The position numbers were made by a program, and so were the translations under genes. From Heliocidaris tuberculata (taxonomy: Eukaryota > Echinodermata > Echinoidea > Camarodonta > Echinometridae), in contig CM046838.1 in NCBI GenBank assembly GCA_025618425.1, forward strand, positions 3,262,715 through 3,326,714: 64,000 bases of DNA, written 5' to 3'. The notes below the pieces were generated by a model. It did not search any database. It was given only the letters and a program-made list of their open reading frames with translations, and had not been told where the DNA came from. Shown in pieces: positions 32,760 to 45,542 of the stretch; the stretch's first letter is position 1, and every line of letters begins with the position of its first letter.

Positions 32760-33060
32760 TAACTAAATGGTATGTAAGATTAGTTACTGTTTTTTAATTA
32801 AGTTCACTTCAGTCTTATTTTGTTCAATATCATTTAATTAAATAACATAGGACCGGTATTCCATTCAGCTTTACTTTGAATATGTTACAGTTATAAATAT
32901 TAAGCCAAGAAGATGATTTCACTGACCGCCGGTGACATATTTAATTTATAATGATTATAAATCACATTCATCCGACAGTTTTGTGTGCCACTCCATATTT
33001 GGATGTGACTTTGGCTGAACTCTTATTACAAATCTCTCTAAAAGTTTCCTGTTGTGTGTG

Positions 33061-33119
<59 letters not shown>

Positions 33120-33155
33120 TATGTAAGATTAGTTACTGTTTTCTAATAAATATAA

Positions 33156-33196
<41 letters not shown>
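32760..33196. repeat. (TA)n tracts with a 30-bp direct repeat
   Basis: (TA)n lies at 33065-33117 and 33160-33195. The string GGTATGTAAGATTAGTTACT followed by GTTTT occurs at 32769 and again at 33118. Confidence 0.8.
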
Positions 33197-33205
<9 letters not shown>

Positions 33206-34089
33206 CTACATTAGTAGATGACGTAAACATGACATTTAATCTTAGCATGTGCATGTGATATCGTTTAGTAATCTTTTTATAATCAAAAGTATAACTACCA
33301 GGCGTGCAGTTTTATGAGGAGAATGTTTAGTTCTGGCGGATGTGTCGAAATAGTTAATGTATATACACGGTATAGTTTTACTAAAATTTATCCTTGGTTA
33401 AAATGCATGCAGGCACAACGTAAGCAACGTGAGTTAGTCAAAATTTTGACACCTTATTACAATGACATGCACTGTAGGTGTACTGTGTATTCCTTTTACC
33501 TTTTAAACTTTTATTAATTTCGTCATTAAAAAGCACTTGAACATTTTCCCAGAGACCACCCCGCTGTCATTATAAGGTGATGACAGGCCTAGATAGGTTT
33601 TTATTTTTGTCAGAATTCTCTGCGGCGGGAGGCGGATGGAGGGGGGCTGTAGCTCCCACTTCATGCGCCAACCCCCACTCCCTACCTCATAACCTTGCTT
33701 TATCCTAGGAACTGCCACTGAACACATCAAATCAAATCAAATCAATTATTGAAATAAAATCCGAAATTTTGGATTTTCATCAAACAATTATTCTTGCGAG
33801 CTTAATGTGGATTGAATAGACTATATTTTTTAGGTAAACATTAACTAAATATCATGATTCAAGATTCAATATTCTTTATTTCGAACAGAATCACAACAGT
33901 TTTGAGCATTATTTGTGTACCCCGAATACAAAGTCATTTTTTTTTTTTTTTTTTTTTTTTGGTCACCAATAACTTATATTGAAACTGAAAATATGTTTTT
34001 ATCATGTGACAGAAAGAAGGCAAGATGATATGATAATCTTCCAGTGAAGCTTTTGATAGATGGTGCCCACACCATATCACGCCCATTTT

Positions 34090-35780
34090 CATATATATTT
34101 AATTTGTCATTGCAATCAGGGAACTTTCCAATTGTATGAAAATAGCCAAAGTAAGTCCTACATGTGTACAAAAAGGGTGATAAAACAGAACCAGGTAATT
34201 ACAGACCAGTGTCAGTATTATATGTTTTAAGTACAGTTTTTTTAAAAAAATTAGTGAATAACATACTGGTCAAATTTTTAGAAAAGCACAGTATACTCTA
34301 TAAACACCATCATGCATTTAGAGAAAAGCACAGCACTATTACAATTATCTGTTATAAATCTAGTTAATCAACTGATTCAATATCAAGATGAAGGTAAAAT
34401 AACTACAGGGGTTTCCATTGATTTTGCCAATGCGTTCGATACAATAAACCATGATACACTTTTGTATATGTTACAAAACTACGATATTATATAGAGGCCA
34501 GCCTTTAAAATGGTTTAGTGACTAAGTAATCGACCCCACTTTGTTCATCATAATGGTGCTACTTTAACGAGGTCAACATTAGTGTGTGGAGTTCCACAGG
34601 GGTCTGTATTAGGCCCTACTCTTTTTCTGATGTACATAAATGACCTGCCTAAACCGTCAAATTACTTTGATTTCAGATTGTTTGCAGACGATTCGAATAT
34701 ATTTCATTCTTTTCCACCAGGAAATTCTCATATTGATTTATTAGAAGTAACTGAGAATCTAGCATACATTAGTCAATGGTGTGATGCCAGTAAGATCACT
34801 GTTAACATTAAGAAAATTAACTTTATGATTATCAAGCCAAGACGTAAGTCTGTCCATGCTGAAGGGTCAGTCAAAGGGAAAGATAGTATTTTAAAAGAGG
34901 TATATGTTGCCCCGTTTGTTGGGATTCATTTTGACAGTCATCTTACTTAAGGTTTGATCATGTCAACTCTGTTTGTAATATACTCCGCAGGAAAGTAGAA
35001 ATGCTATATCAAGTGAGACATTTTGTACCAAAGAGGGTACTTTTATTACTATATCATTCATTCATCCAAACACATATATCGTATGGTCTTGAGGTATGGG
35101 GATGCACATCAGCTGCAACTGTAAATAATGTTCGTGTTATACAAAAGATGGCAATAAGAGCAATTACTTTTAGCAAATATAGATCACCTTCCTCGCCCCT
35201 ATTTTATTCATTACGTTCATTGGACATTTCCAATTGTACAAATTTTTAGTCTCAACTTTTATGTATAAGTTGATAAACCAACAACTGCCTCATTCAATAT
35301 ATAATTATTAGTTTTTGATAACCAGTATGTACAAGGCAGAAAGATGCTCAGACGCTACTCTTGCCTAGAGTGAGAACAGAGAATGACAAAAAATTGCAGG
35401 ATCAGAAGTATGGAATAGTCTGCCGAAAGAAATAAGAAGAAAATGATATTTCCATTCAATCTTTACAGCTACAAAAGATCATTACAAGAGTATATTCAAC
35501 ACCCATTGTAAATACCATCTTATCTGTCTAGTGTAGATATTAGGTACTCTATTTTTATGTCATAGAATCTCTTTACAAGGAATGTAATGCATTTATAATA
35601 TAAGTGTATTATTCATATTTGTCTCAAGGGTGCCACACCCTACTAGAAGTATTGCTATCTAGTGATGTCCTATTACCAATTATTTGTTTTTCAAAATAAT
35701 GTATACTATATTGTGATAAATTTTCGGTAATAAAGTTCTTTAATTCATTCATTAATTCATTCATTCATTCATTTCACTCA
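34090..35780 (+). pseudogene. Degenerate CR1/L2/jockey-like LINE ending in (ATTC)n
   Basis: Conceptual pieces in different frames follow the order of a non-LTR reverse transcriptase. These are KKGDKTEPGNYRPVSVL (34170s), SIDFANAFDTINHDTLL (34410s), GVPQGSVLGPTLFLMYINDL (34585s), FRLFADDSNIF (34672s) and SFIQTHISYGLEVWG (35055s). Frameshifts and stops separate them, so it is dead. The 3' end runs into ATTC repeats (35738-35775), usual for CR1/L2-type tails. No endonuclease part is present, so it is 5'-truncated. Confidence 0.85.
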
Positions 35781-36634
35781 ATATAAAACAACATACATGT
35801 AAAAGTGCATAATTACACGTAATGTCATACATATCAGAATACATTTAAAATATGAATACGTTTAAAAAGTACATTAAGAATAAACATTTGTAAGGAAAAA
35901 CAAGGGACATAAATGAGTGGGGATCGAGATTAAAATCCTTGAAGATCTTAGCTATTTGACCCCATAGTAATAAGAATTGTACCTGTATTTATTGCATTTA
36001 CATCACAATAGAACAAAAGAGGGCGTGGGTCGACGAGTAGGGGGTACAAAGAAGAGGGGGAAAGAAAGACAGGATGAAAGGGAAAGAGAAAGTTTAGAGA
36101 ATCGAGAAGGGAATGAGTATGATGAATAGAAGAAGACCCTCCTAGGAGACCCACTTACATAATTGTTGACATACATGTAACATATCAACATAACAAACTA
36201 GATGACTTAGGTATCATTAAAATAGAAACAAATTAAAGGGACTGTAGAAAAACAAGTGAATAAAACAGGTGACTCACATAGTCACATACGAATGTGTTAA
36301 AGTAATTCAAAGAAAGGCTTAACATAAATATGGGAAATGACCTCAAAGCCTCACAGAAATATTTGTACTTTTAATCTCGTGTTGCTTTCTGTGCAAAACA
36401 GCAGTTATTGTCCCACATCAGAAGTGTATGTTGTCTACTTTCATGACTTTATTATAACTGTGTGTTGAACTATGAATATTTGCTGGGTATCTTCATGGCG
36501 ATCAAGTCTGAATAGTCATTAATATGGCTTTGTAGGGGCATGTAACATATGTCATTCTGGTGGCTTAAAATTGATTGATCACTGCCTTTTGTATACTAAT
36601 CTTATATAGTGCATGATAACAGGTTATCACTTTC

Positions 36635-36694
<60 letters not shown>

Positions 36695-38860
36695 TTGTTA
36701 CAGTTATTGTTATATTAAGTTGAATGAAAAATATGTATATAGCCAAAGTTGATTTTTAGAGGACAGGCTGAAAATGCACGGAATGTACAGGCCTACACAC
36801 CCTAATTTGAATAAAGTCAATGAAAAGAATGATTTTTTTTTTTTACTTCTTTGGATCATACAATGCAATTACTTTCCTGACGGTGTTCTAACAATTTCCT
36901 CTGAAATCGTGGCATTGCATTTACATTGTTTCATCGAGGATTGCGAAGCTAAATATTTAGTTACAGGTATGTAAAACCTACCATATTCAATTGATCGTGA
37001 GAGCCTCGACATAAATATGTCTGTAAATGATAACCATGGGTATCTTTCTATTTGTATTGCCATTGGGTTCATTGTTTTTATTGTAAACTAATTTTTCACG
37101 TATATAGATTTACAATAACGAATGTAGGTTACTTATAATCTAACCTTTATAGTGTTTTTTTTTTCATTCGATGCTGTAAATTTGATTAGACCATTCCCCA
37201 TGAATGTTATTTTGTATCTTAAGTATATACAAGTGAAAGACTTTTTAGGCGATTTCATGGGGAAATATTGATAAAGTTGTGTATGAGGTTAAACTATGTT
37301 ATTATTCCCTGGAAAATAATAAAATACATTGGCAACTAAATGAATTTGAAATGTTTGTTTCATGCTTAGTAAAATGTCATGTTGTCAAGGGCCATGATAG
37401 TTGGTGCGCCTCCACTCCTATTTTTTTTTTTAAATAATTTTTTTTATTCATTTCTTTCTTTATTTTTTGGCTGCATCTAGTGTATAAGTTACCCATCACA
37501 AATCAATCGTAAACCTACGAACATGCAAACAGCAGTAACATTCAAAGCCATGCAGGTTGATATAAAGATGTTTTATGATCTTTTCACAGTTATTTGTAAC
37601 TTGTAGTGAACAACGATCTGGTGCAACACAAATGCATTTATCACAGAGAAGAAAAACTACTTGAAAGTGCGAAATGTGCTTGACGGATGTGAAATATGAA
37701 CTGAAAGGTCATTTAATATATTTCACCTGAATGAAGATTATCCCGGTAACCAAAGAAATAAAAATATGAATATATCCTACCATACGCATAATTTCAAAAG
37801 CAGGTGACGAGATTTTCAGTAGTATACTGTGTTCTATTTCTAAGCCAGCTTAGGGATTGCGTAATCTGTACAGTATTAACTTTTTTTTTCATAATTTTTC
37901 ATAGTTGTCTACTCTGTTCTGTTTTTGAATCAGGTGACCACGAAGTTACACGTTTTTATAAGTCATTTACAATTGGTATTGTATCATTATTAGGATGGGC
38001 AACAGCCTTGGTCTTTGAAAAAGAAAGAAAAAAAAAAAAAAATAAGGATAAAAATTAAAATAAAGTAAAATAAATAAAATAAGATAGAATAGAAAAATCA
38101 TGGGCCATTCAAAAAATTAATACGGTACATGAAGATGGGACAAAGAAATTTGAGTCTGTATGATAACTAATTTCATAACAAACTTTTCACCATTTCAATA
38201 GTATAATAATTCTACAGTGGAAATGAGCCCCTTGGATGGGGGGAAAATCAGCTCATTGTAAAGTTTTGTGGTATACAGTTATTGTTCCATCATGTCCATT
38301 ATACCCCAAAGGAATAATTCAGTTATACATGACCTCATCATGGTACCCGAACTTTGCACATGCATTACTGTGGGTTCTATTTTATCTAAAGGGAATATCG
38401 TGTTGAATGAAAATGCATTATAATCCGCTTTGTAAACTTGCACAGATGAGCACGCGCTTATCAAAAGAGGTTGGTTGTTTTGAAAAAGACATCCTATGGA
38501 TCAATGGAAAATTACGTTTGGGTATGCATACAGTGCGTTTGACATTTCTTTTTGCTAATGGCGGGGAAGGAGCATTTTCGAAGAATCTCTTCAGCATTAC
38601 TTACCTAGAATGAAGAAATTATGCAATTGCATGAATTTTACATTTCGCTTGCTAAAAATGCACACAAACTTATCCAAACAACTGAGCTCTTCTCACAATG
38701 TAAAAAGTGAACAGGAGTTCCTGAGGAAATGGCTCTACGACACATGCTCCGTCCAAAATTGCTCCTCTTCAGTGTTGTACACTAACCAAATTCTAAACTT
38801 CACTATATAAACCATAAACCTAATCCTAAATGTAATCTAATACCGTTTTCTTACTCACTG
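35780..38860. other. Non-coding region, nothing firm
   Basis: AT-rich sequence with (TA)n at 36642-36692 and poly-T or poly-A runs. A frame at 36774-36974 ends just before a GTATGT, but its hydrophobic part is a poly-T artefact and it has no acceptor, so it is not called. I see no signal-peptide exon for locus B here. Confidence 0.45.
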
Positions 38861-39990
38861 CCAAAGCGTGCTTAGTCGGCGCTTAGTCAGCTTTAACAGT
38901 AGCCGCTACTATAAGCCCTGATGCTTTCATATTCAGGGGCAAGGCCGCATCGCATCTGCTATGCGCCTTTGTTGCCATGGTTTCTGCTGCCTCTCGTTCC
39001 CGCGCTTATTTATAAGGTGCTTTGTTTTGTTCTTCTGTCTTCTTTACTTTCTGTCTTTCTTTATGTTATTCTCTGTTTTTATCCTTATTTTTGTTATCTT
39101 ATCTTTATGTTATTCTTTACTTTTTTCTATCTTCTTCTCATGCTATCTTTCCTCAGACATGTAATTCTTTGTTTTTCCTTCTATCTTTCCTTATGTTATT
39201 CTTTGTTTTTCATTCTATCTTCTATTTTTCTGTCTTTCTATCTTTCTGTATGTTATTCTTTTCTTTTATCTTATGTTATTCTTTGTTTTTCTGCTATCTT
39301 CTTCTCATTCTATCTTTCCTTATGTTCTTTGTTTTTCCTTCTATCTTTCTTTATGTTATTCTTTGATTTTCATTCTATCTTCTATCTTCTTTTCTTTTTT
39401 TTTTCTTCGTTTGTTACTCCTTGTTTTTATCATTCTATCTTCTTTTCTTTCTATCTTCCTTATTCCTTATGTTATGAAAAGGGTATTATACCCTTTTCAT
39501 ATTAGGGGAAGAAGCGTGCTTAGTCCGGACTAAACCGTGACTAAGCCGTGATACCAAAGCTAATATGAAAGGTATCGACTTGAATAAACCAGCTTTCAGT
39601 CAGGACTAAAAGCCGACTACTCAAACCACTTCTTGAGCACGGTGAAGTTCGGACTAAGCGCTGAACGGAAGTGGGTTGAGTCGTAAATTTCGTAATATGA
39701 ATGGTATCAGCTCTAGTTAAAGCCGATAGAAGAATAAAAAACAAAGAATAAAATAAGGAAGATAGAAAAAGGAAATGATGGAGAGATAAAAGACAAAGAA
39801 TAACATAAGAAATGATAGAAAAGAAGATTGAATGATAAAAACAAAGAATAACAAAGAAACTAGGAAAAACAAAGAATAAGATTAGGAATGATAGAAAGAA
39901 AAGAAGATAGAAGATAGAATGTAAAACAAAGAATAACATAAAAAAGGGAAAAAAATTAAAAAATAGAATAATAAAAACAAATGCAACCCG
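38860..39990. repeat. Pyrimidine-rich array with inverted counterpart
   Basis: TTATGTTATTCTTTGTTTTTC units fill 38990-39475 on the plus strand, and their complement fills 39728-39950. Between them lies sequence with repeated GTGCTTAGTC/GACTAAG motifs. The arrangement suggests another foldback. The Phe/Leu/Ser-rich frames are artefacts. Confidence 0.6.
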
Positions 39991-40439
39991 AACCCTAACC
40001 CTATATTTTCGCCGTAGCATATATCGGGGCGCCAAGTACAAAATGTGCAAGATGCTCTTATGTTGAATCTTTCAGTAATTGTTTGTAAATATGCCCATGA
40101 AGTAGCATGCCCATGAAGTAACATGCCCATTACTAGCCAATTTATGCCCCCCCCCCACCCCTCAGCCTCGAGCCCGGTTTAGTGCATGTCATATTCAAGA
40201 AAAAAAACAAACCCAAAACCCCCCCCCCCCCCCCCAAAAAAAAAAAACGACTGCGAAATGTGTAAACACTGCCCATTCAACTCATAAAATCAATTGTCAA
40301 AAGAAAAGATTGATGCGCACACTACACAGAAAGAGAATCAGACCATGCGTGAGACGTACTGTACACAAAATACTACAGGCCAACTAGTATGGGCGGCCAT
40401 AAGGGTCAAAATTAATAATGGTGAAAATGAATAAAATGA

Positions 40440-43400
40440 TAGAAATAAACAAAGATTCAGAAATAGAAATCAATATAATGCAGAAATAAAGATAATCACA
40501 GAAATACAGACAATCACAGAAACAAAGATAACTGCAGAAATAAAGACAATCACAGAAATAAAGATAACTGCAGAAATACAGATAATCACAGAAATAAAGA
40601 TAACTGCAGAAATACAGATAATCACAGAAATAAAGGTAAGTGCAGAAATAAAGACAATCACAGAAATAAAGATAACTGCAGAAATACAGACAATCACAGA
40701 AATAAAGATAACTGCAGAAATACAGAAAATCACAGAAATAAAGATAACTGCAGAAATACAGACAATCACAGAAATAAAGATAACTGCAGAAATAAAGACA
40801 ATCACAGAATTAAAGATAACTGCAGAAATACAATCGCAGATATAAAGATAACTGCAGAAATACAGACAATCACAGAAATAAAGATAACTGCAGAAATAAA
40901 GACAATCACAGAATTAAAGATAACTGCAGAAATAAAGATAACTGCAGAAATAGAGGCAATCATAGAATTAAAGATAACTGCAGAAATAAAGACAATCACA
41001 GAATTAAAGATAAGTGCAGAAATACAGACAATCACAGAAATAAAGATAACTGCAGAAATACAGACAATCACGGAAACAAAGATAACTGCAGAAATAAAGA
41101 CAATCACAGAAATAAAGATAACTGCAAAAATACAGACAATCACAGAAATAAAGATAACTGTAGAAATAAAGACAATCACAGAAATAAAGATAACTGCAGA
41201 AATACATATAATGATTGAAAAAAAGATCATTGCAGAAATACAGACAATCACAGAAGTAAAGATAACTGCACAAATAAAACCTAGTGCAGAAATAAAGACA
41301 ATCACAAAAATAAAGGTAACTGCAGAAATACAGATACAATCACAGAATTGAAGATAGCTACAGAAATAAAGACATTACAGAATTAAAGATAGCTGCAGAA
41401 ATAAGGACAACCCACCAGCGTACCTATTGGGGCAGGGGGAGAGGGGGGGAGACGGAGGCGGAGATGAACTTACCCGCAGAAATACATAAGAAAGCGCAGA
41501 AATATAAGTAACCGCAGAAATATAAGTAACCGCAGAAATATAAGAAACAACTCAAACAAACTGACAATAGGAGGACAACAGAGGGTGCCTGAATCAGAGT
41601 TCTGAATTGACCCACCCAGAGCCCGGCCGGGAGCGCGCACATGGCCTATGGACAACTTATTTGCCATAGCCGCCCACGTATGCGCACCGCTCCAAAAACG
41701 CACGTACTTTGTGGAAATAGCAGCGCGCGGCCATTTTGGGATATTGTTAACGATTTAATAACAATGTTACGTCGATTTGACTTTATGTCGGTGGAATTTG
41801 ATGAGTTTGAAATCACAGCAAAAGCAGCAATCCCCCATTTCTAACGAGACGTGGATAAGCCGTACGCCGCCTACATTGGGGTAGCAGAAGTCCAATTTCC
41901 CGTAGCGAGCGCTGCGTTTCATGCAGGATTCCGAGTCATGGACAATAAACAAGCATTAACCTGGATATAAATTTATACTTAATTTCTATTTAAATGAGTT
42001 ACATCATGATTCCTCCATATTCAGATTCTTTAAAATGTAATAATTCGATTTTGTATATGTTTCAGGTGATACATTGGTTTGATGTTGAGAAAAAAGGAAA
42101 TTTCAAGCTACTTGTATCCAAAAATGTGCCACGTCCCACTGCCCCATACATAATACACTGCTCTGACAAAAACACGGTGAAAATCATCTGAGGTTGCCAC
42201 AAATCAACTTATTTCTCATAATTTTAGGAGTTTTAGATCGAAACCATTTCAAAAATCGAATCATTACATTTCCATGACATGAAACTTGGATAATTAATGT
42301 CATAACTAATTTAAACGGGATTTTAGTGGGAATTTATATCCAAGGTTGATGCTTGTTTATTGTCCATGACTCGGAATCCTGCATGAAACGCAGCGCTCGC
42401 TACGGGATATTGGATTTCTGCTACCCCAATGCAGACGGCGTCCTGCTAATCCATGTCTCGATAGAAATGGGGGATTGCTGCTTTTGCTATGATTTCAAAC
42501 TCATCAAATTCCACCGAAATAAAGTCAAATCGACGGAACATTGTTATTAAATCGTTAACAATATCCCAAAACATGAAATATAACCTCACATACTGCTATT
42601 TGGATCCGTATTGCGTAATTTTCGACGAATTTCCGGATGAAGGTCAAAATAAAGAGGAAAGTTGATGAAACTAGCTCGACTTTGGGGGCTAATTAAAAAA
42701 AAAAACTAGTGAATGAGACTTGTAACACCAAATGAACAATTTGAAGAGTGGATGATAAACAATCAAAATAAATATATGTCGATACCTGGAAAACCGTAGA
42801 AAAATCACCATAGAAACCAAAATTAAACCATGATTTTATGAATCGATTATATGATAAATAAGGTTATTTTAAAGCCAATTTTGTTGTATTTTAATGACAT
42901 TAAATAATGGCAAATTATATAAGTTTGGAACGAGCTTGATTTACTGAATCTAGAAGTACGATTAAAAACCCCAATTTTCATTCGACAGCTGGACGGGGAA
43001 GAAATGAATATGCATAAGATGAGAAGACGGGAAGAACGTACCCACGCGCTAAAAGGTGAAATTTAGGCACTGATCTCTATGGAAATGTCACAAAATGGCC
43101 GCGCGCTGCTATTTCCACAAAGTACGTGCGTTTTTGGAGCGGTGCGCAAACGTGGGCGGCTATGGCAAATAAGTTGTCCATAGGCCATGTGCGCGCTCCC
43201 GGCCGGGCTCTGGGTGGGTTAATTCAGAACTCTGATTCAGGCACCCTCTGTTGTCCTCCTATTGTCAGTTTGTTTGAGTTGTTTCTTATATTTCTGCGGT
43301 TACTTATATTTCTGCGCTTTCTTATGTATTTCTGCGGGTAAGTTCATCTCCGCCTCCGTCTCTCCCCCCCCCCCCCTCTCCCACTGCCCCAATAGGTACG

Positions 43401-43510
43401 CTGGTGGGTTGTCCTTATTTCTGCAGCTATCTTTAATTCTGTAATGTCTTTATTTCTGTAGCTATATCTTCAATTCTGTGATTGTATCTGTATTTCTGCA
43501 GTTACCTTTA
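40440..43510. mobile_element. TU-like foldback element with expanded outer tandem repeats
   Basis: The left arm (about 41340-41975) and right arm (42330-42570 plus 43085-43500) are near-exact inverted copies. For example GGAGCGGTGCG at 43136 matches the inverse of 41680-41692, and CATGACTCGGAATCCTGC at 42364 matches the inverse of 41922-41939. Outside the left arm, a unit of about 17 bp (CAGAAATAAAGATAACTG) is repeated for about 900 bp (40450-41340), but only a few units remain on the right. The right arm also holds about 515 bp (42571-43085) absent from the left. No transposase is present. Sea-urchin TU elements are described with inverted repeats having an outer tandem-repeat domain; this is a family-level resemblance only. 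Confidence 0.75.
40450..41400. repeat. CAGAAATAAAGATAACTG minisatellite
   Basis: About 50 units of 17-18 bp alternate between AAAGATAACTGCAGAAATA and CAGACAATCACAGAAATA forms. The long Ile/Ser/Cys-rich frames on the minus strand come only from the period. Confidence 0.9.
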
Positions 43511-43760
43511 CTGCTCCTCCTACTTCTTCTACTACACCTCCTACTACTACTTCTTCTACTACTAGTACTGCTGCTGCTGCTGCTACTACTACTACTACTA
43601 CTACTGCTACTACTACTACTACTACAACTTGTTACAGCACTTACTGTTACTTCTAATTTTCTTTTACTAATAATACTACTACTTTTACTACATAATGCAT
43701 ATTCATGTACTTATACTGATATTGCTGCTACAACTATTACTGCTACCACTATTGCTACTG
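43505..43760. repeat. (ACT)n array, left half
   Basis: CTA/ACT trinucleotide repeat, with interruptions, ending at the hAT-like element. It continues at 44785. Confidence 0.85.
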
Positions 43761-44784
43761 CAGTGGCGTATCTACGGGGGGCAGAGGGGGCACGTGCCCC
43801 GGGCGGCACTTGAAGGGGGGCGCAAAAAACGCAAAAGAGAGAAAGAAAGGGGGATAAATACAAGAAAATGTATGGTCTTTGAGAGTTATTTGCGCCCCAG
43901 TCAAGGACAAAAATTCGTAAGAAATAGTGTCTTATAGGGTTTGAAATGCGAAAATTTTCTAAAGCTCGGTCGCTTTGCTCTCTCGCATAATTATGTTAAG
44001 GATCTAGCTATTTCGCGCCCCCACTGGCGTTTTTAAAGTGTTAACCATTAATTGACTCTAGTTGCTTTGCCCCCGACCCCTGCATAAGGCATGCGCTTGA
44101 TAAAATTTGCGCCCCCAGATGGGATATAACTGCAACACGATAAAAACTACTTTCGAAAAATAAACTCAAGGGCAATTTCAAAGGCCTATTGTACTGCCCA
44201 TAGAAATCTTGTTCGGATTACGTAATACGCCATTGTAATGTTCGTACATTTCTAAAGGTGATAGACAGGGCTATTGAAATTGTCTTGAGTTTATTTTTCG
44301 ACAGTAGTTTTTATCGTGTTGTGCATAAAAAATACTTTCAAGGTATAGAAGATTCGAAAGAAATCATAAATTTGCCTTGCGATTGCCTTGCTAAATTCCT
44401 CTTTAGGGTTTTCATTAATTTTGCGCCCCCCCCCCCCCAAATAGGAATGTTAAAAATAAAAAAATCTATTGCTAGATCGCTGAGTTCCCTTTGATTTTAT
44501 TTTAAGGGTAAAATACATAAGAAATTTTAATTTGAGGGGTAAAAAGGAAAAAAAAATGCCGCTCGGTGTCGTTGCTCCCTCGCTTATACAATAATTATTC
44601 ATCAAATTTGGGGTAATAACCCCGGGTTATGTGCATCAAAAATATATATATATATTTTTTTTTTTTACGTAGTGCCATCATTCCTAATTAAAACGCTCAT
44701 TAATGTGAATTTGGGCATGGGGGGGGGGGGGGGCGCAGATTTGATAGTTTGCCCCGGGCGCCAGAATGCCTAGATATGCCACTG
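43761..44784. mobile_element. hAT-like non-autonomous element splitting an (ACT)n array
   Basis: The left terminus is CAGTGGCGTATCTA and the right terminus is TAGATATGCCACTG. CAGTG-type ends suit the hAT superfamily. Flanks TGCTACTG and TACTACTG are a likely 8-bp duplication with one mismatch, though the repeat background weakens this. Inside, near both ends, are mirrored G/C-rich blocks (CACGTGCCCCGGGCG and GCCCCGGGCGCC). It is 1,024 bp, has no transposase, and contains a nested MITE at 44134-44320. Confidence 0.8.
44134..44320. mobile_element. AACACGATAAAAAC-family MITE, best copy
   Basis: It starts AACACGATAAAAACTACTTT and ends AGTAGTTTTTATCGTGTT. The termini match for about 47 bp. Other copies lie at 31456-31639 and 24210-24405, with a remnant at 55100-55216. 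Because it lies in the hAT-like element, its insertion is the younger event. Confidence 0.8.
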
Positions 44785-44837
44785 TACTACTGCTATTACT
44801 ACTGCCACTACTACTACTGCTACTACTATTACTACTG

Positions 44838-44909
<72 letters not shown>

Positions 44910-44945
44910 CTTCTTCTTCTTCTTCTACCACTACTACTACTACCA

Positions 44946-44992
<47 letters not shown>

Positions 44993-45090
44993 ATTGTGTA
45001 CTACTACCTCTACTACTGTTACTACTACTTCTCCCATTACTTATACTGCTACTGCATCTACTTCGTACACTGCTACTACTAGTGTGGGAA
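44785..45090. repeat. (ACT)n and (CTT)n array, right half
   Basis: Continuation of the trinucleotide array, with a CTT run at 44880-44926. Poly-Leu, poly-Tyr and poly-Phe frames are artefacts. Confidence 0.9.
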
Positions 45091-45375
45091 TTCAAATATT
45101 GCATGGTTCAGGTCATCGCGAAATATATGTTCTATAGTAAAGAACAGATTCTTCTGTTGATAACATTATTTTAAAAAAAATTTAAAAACCCTCCTTGTTT
45201 CAAAAAATACATTGATAACCTTGGGTGTGATAAAATTTGTTCACTTCTTAATTGATCGTGGTGATTTATTAAAAGTAATGTATATTGTGAGCAATTCTTC
45301 AGTGCAATTTTGTTTACTAGTACGTTCATCTGCAATGAGATTTCACGAGTAGCGATTTGTTTGATCTTAATATAG

Positions 45376-45542
45376 GATGGTGTCAGAGCTGTAATTCGGT
45401 AGATAAGAATGAGTTTCGCGGTTCTCGATTCATTTTCTACCATGGTATAACGGATTCAGTGTACAGGACCTTCGACAACGTTAGATCACACTGTCAGACT
45501 CTCGGTGGTCACATCGCAATAATCACATCTGCAGAACAGAAT
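45376..45542 (+). CDS. Locus B lectin exon 1
   Basis: The acceptor (TCTTAATATAG) ends at 45375 and the donor GTAAGC starts at 45543. Phase 1 in, phase 0 out. It encodes WCQSCNSVDKNEF, the first lectin strands, HCQTLGGHIAIITSAEQN. The two extra N-terminal cysteines suggest a long-form lectin domain. Confidence 0.8.

Noticed and set aside
36774..36974. Possible exon ending in GTATGT
   Set aside because: Hydrophobic part is a poly-T run, no acceptor, and the phase does not match the locus B lectin exon.
38921..39533. 194-residue multi-pass membrane-like frame
   Set aside because: Repeated TTATGTTATTCTTTG units; same array as at 26 kb in opposite orientation.
40470..41339. 111-167-residue Ile/Ser/Cys repeat proteins on the minus strand
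   Set aside because: The frames follow the 17-18-bp minisatellite exactly and occur in several frames at once.
41641..43341. Frames such as those with MRFWSGA and MFIVHDSES on opposite strands
   Set aside because: The same peptides occur twice because the DNA is an inverted repeat; they belong to the foldback arms.
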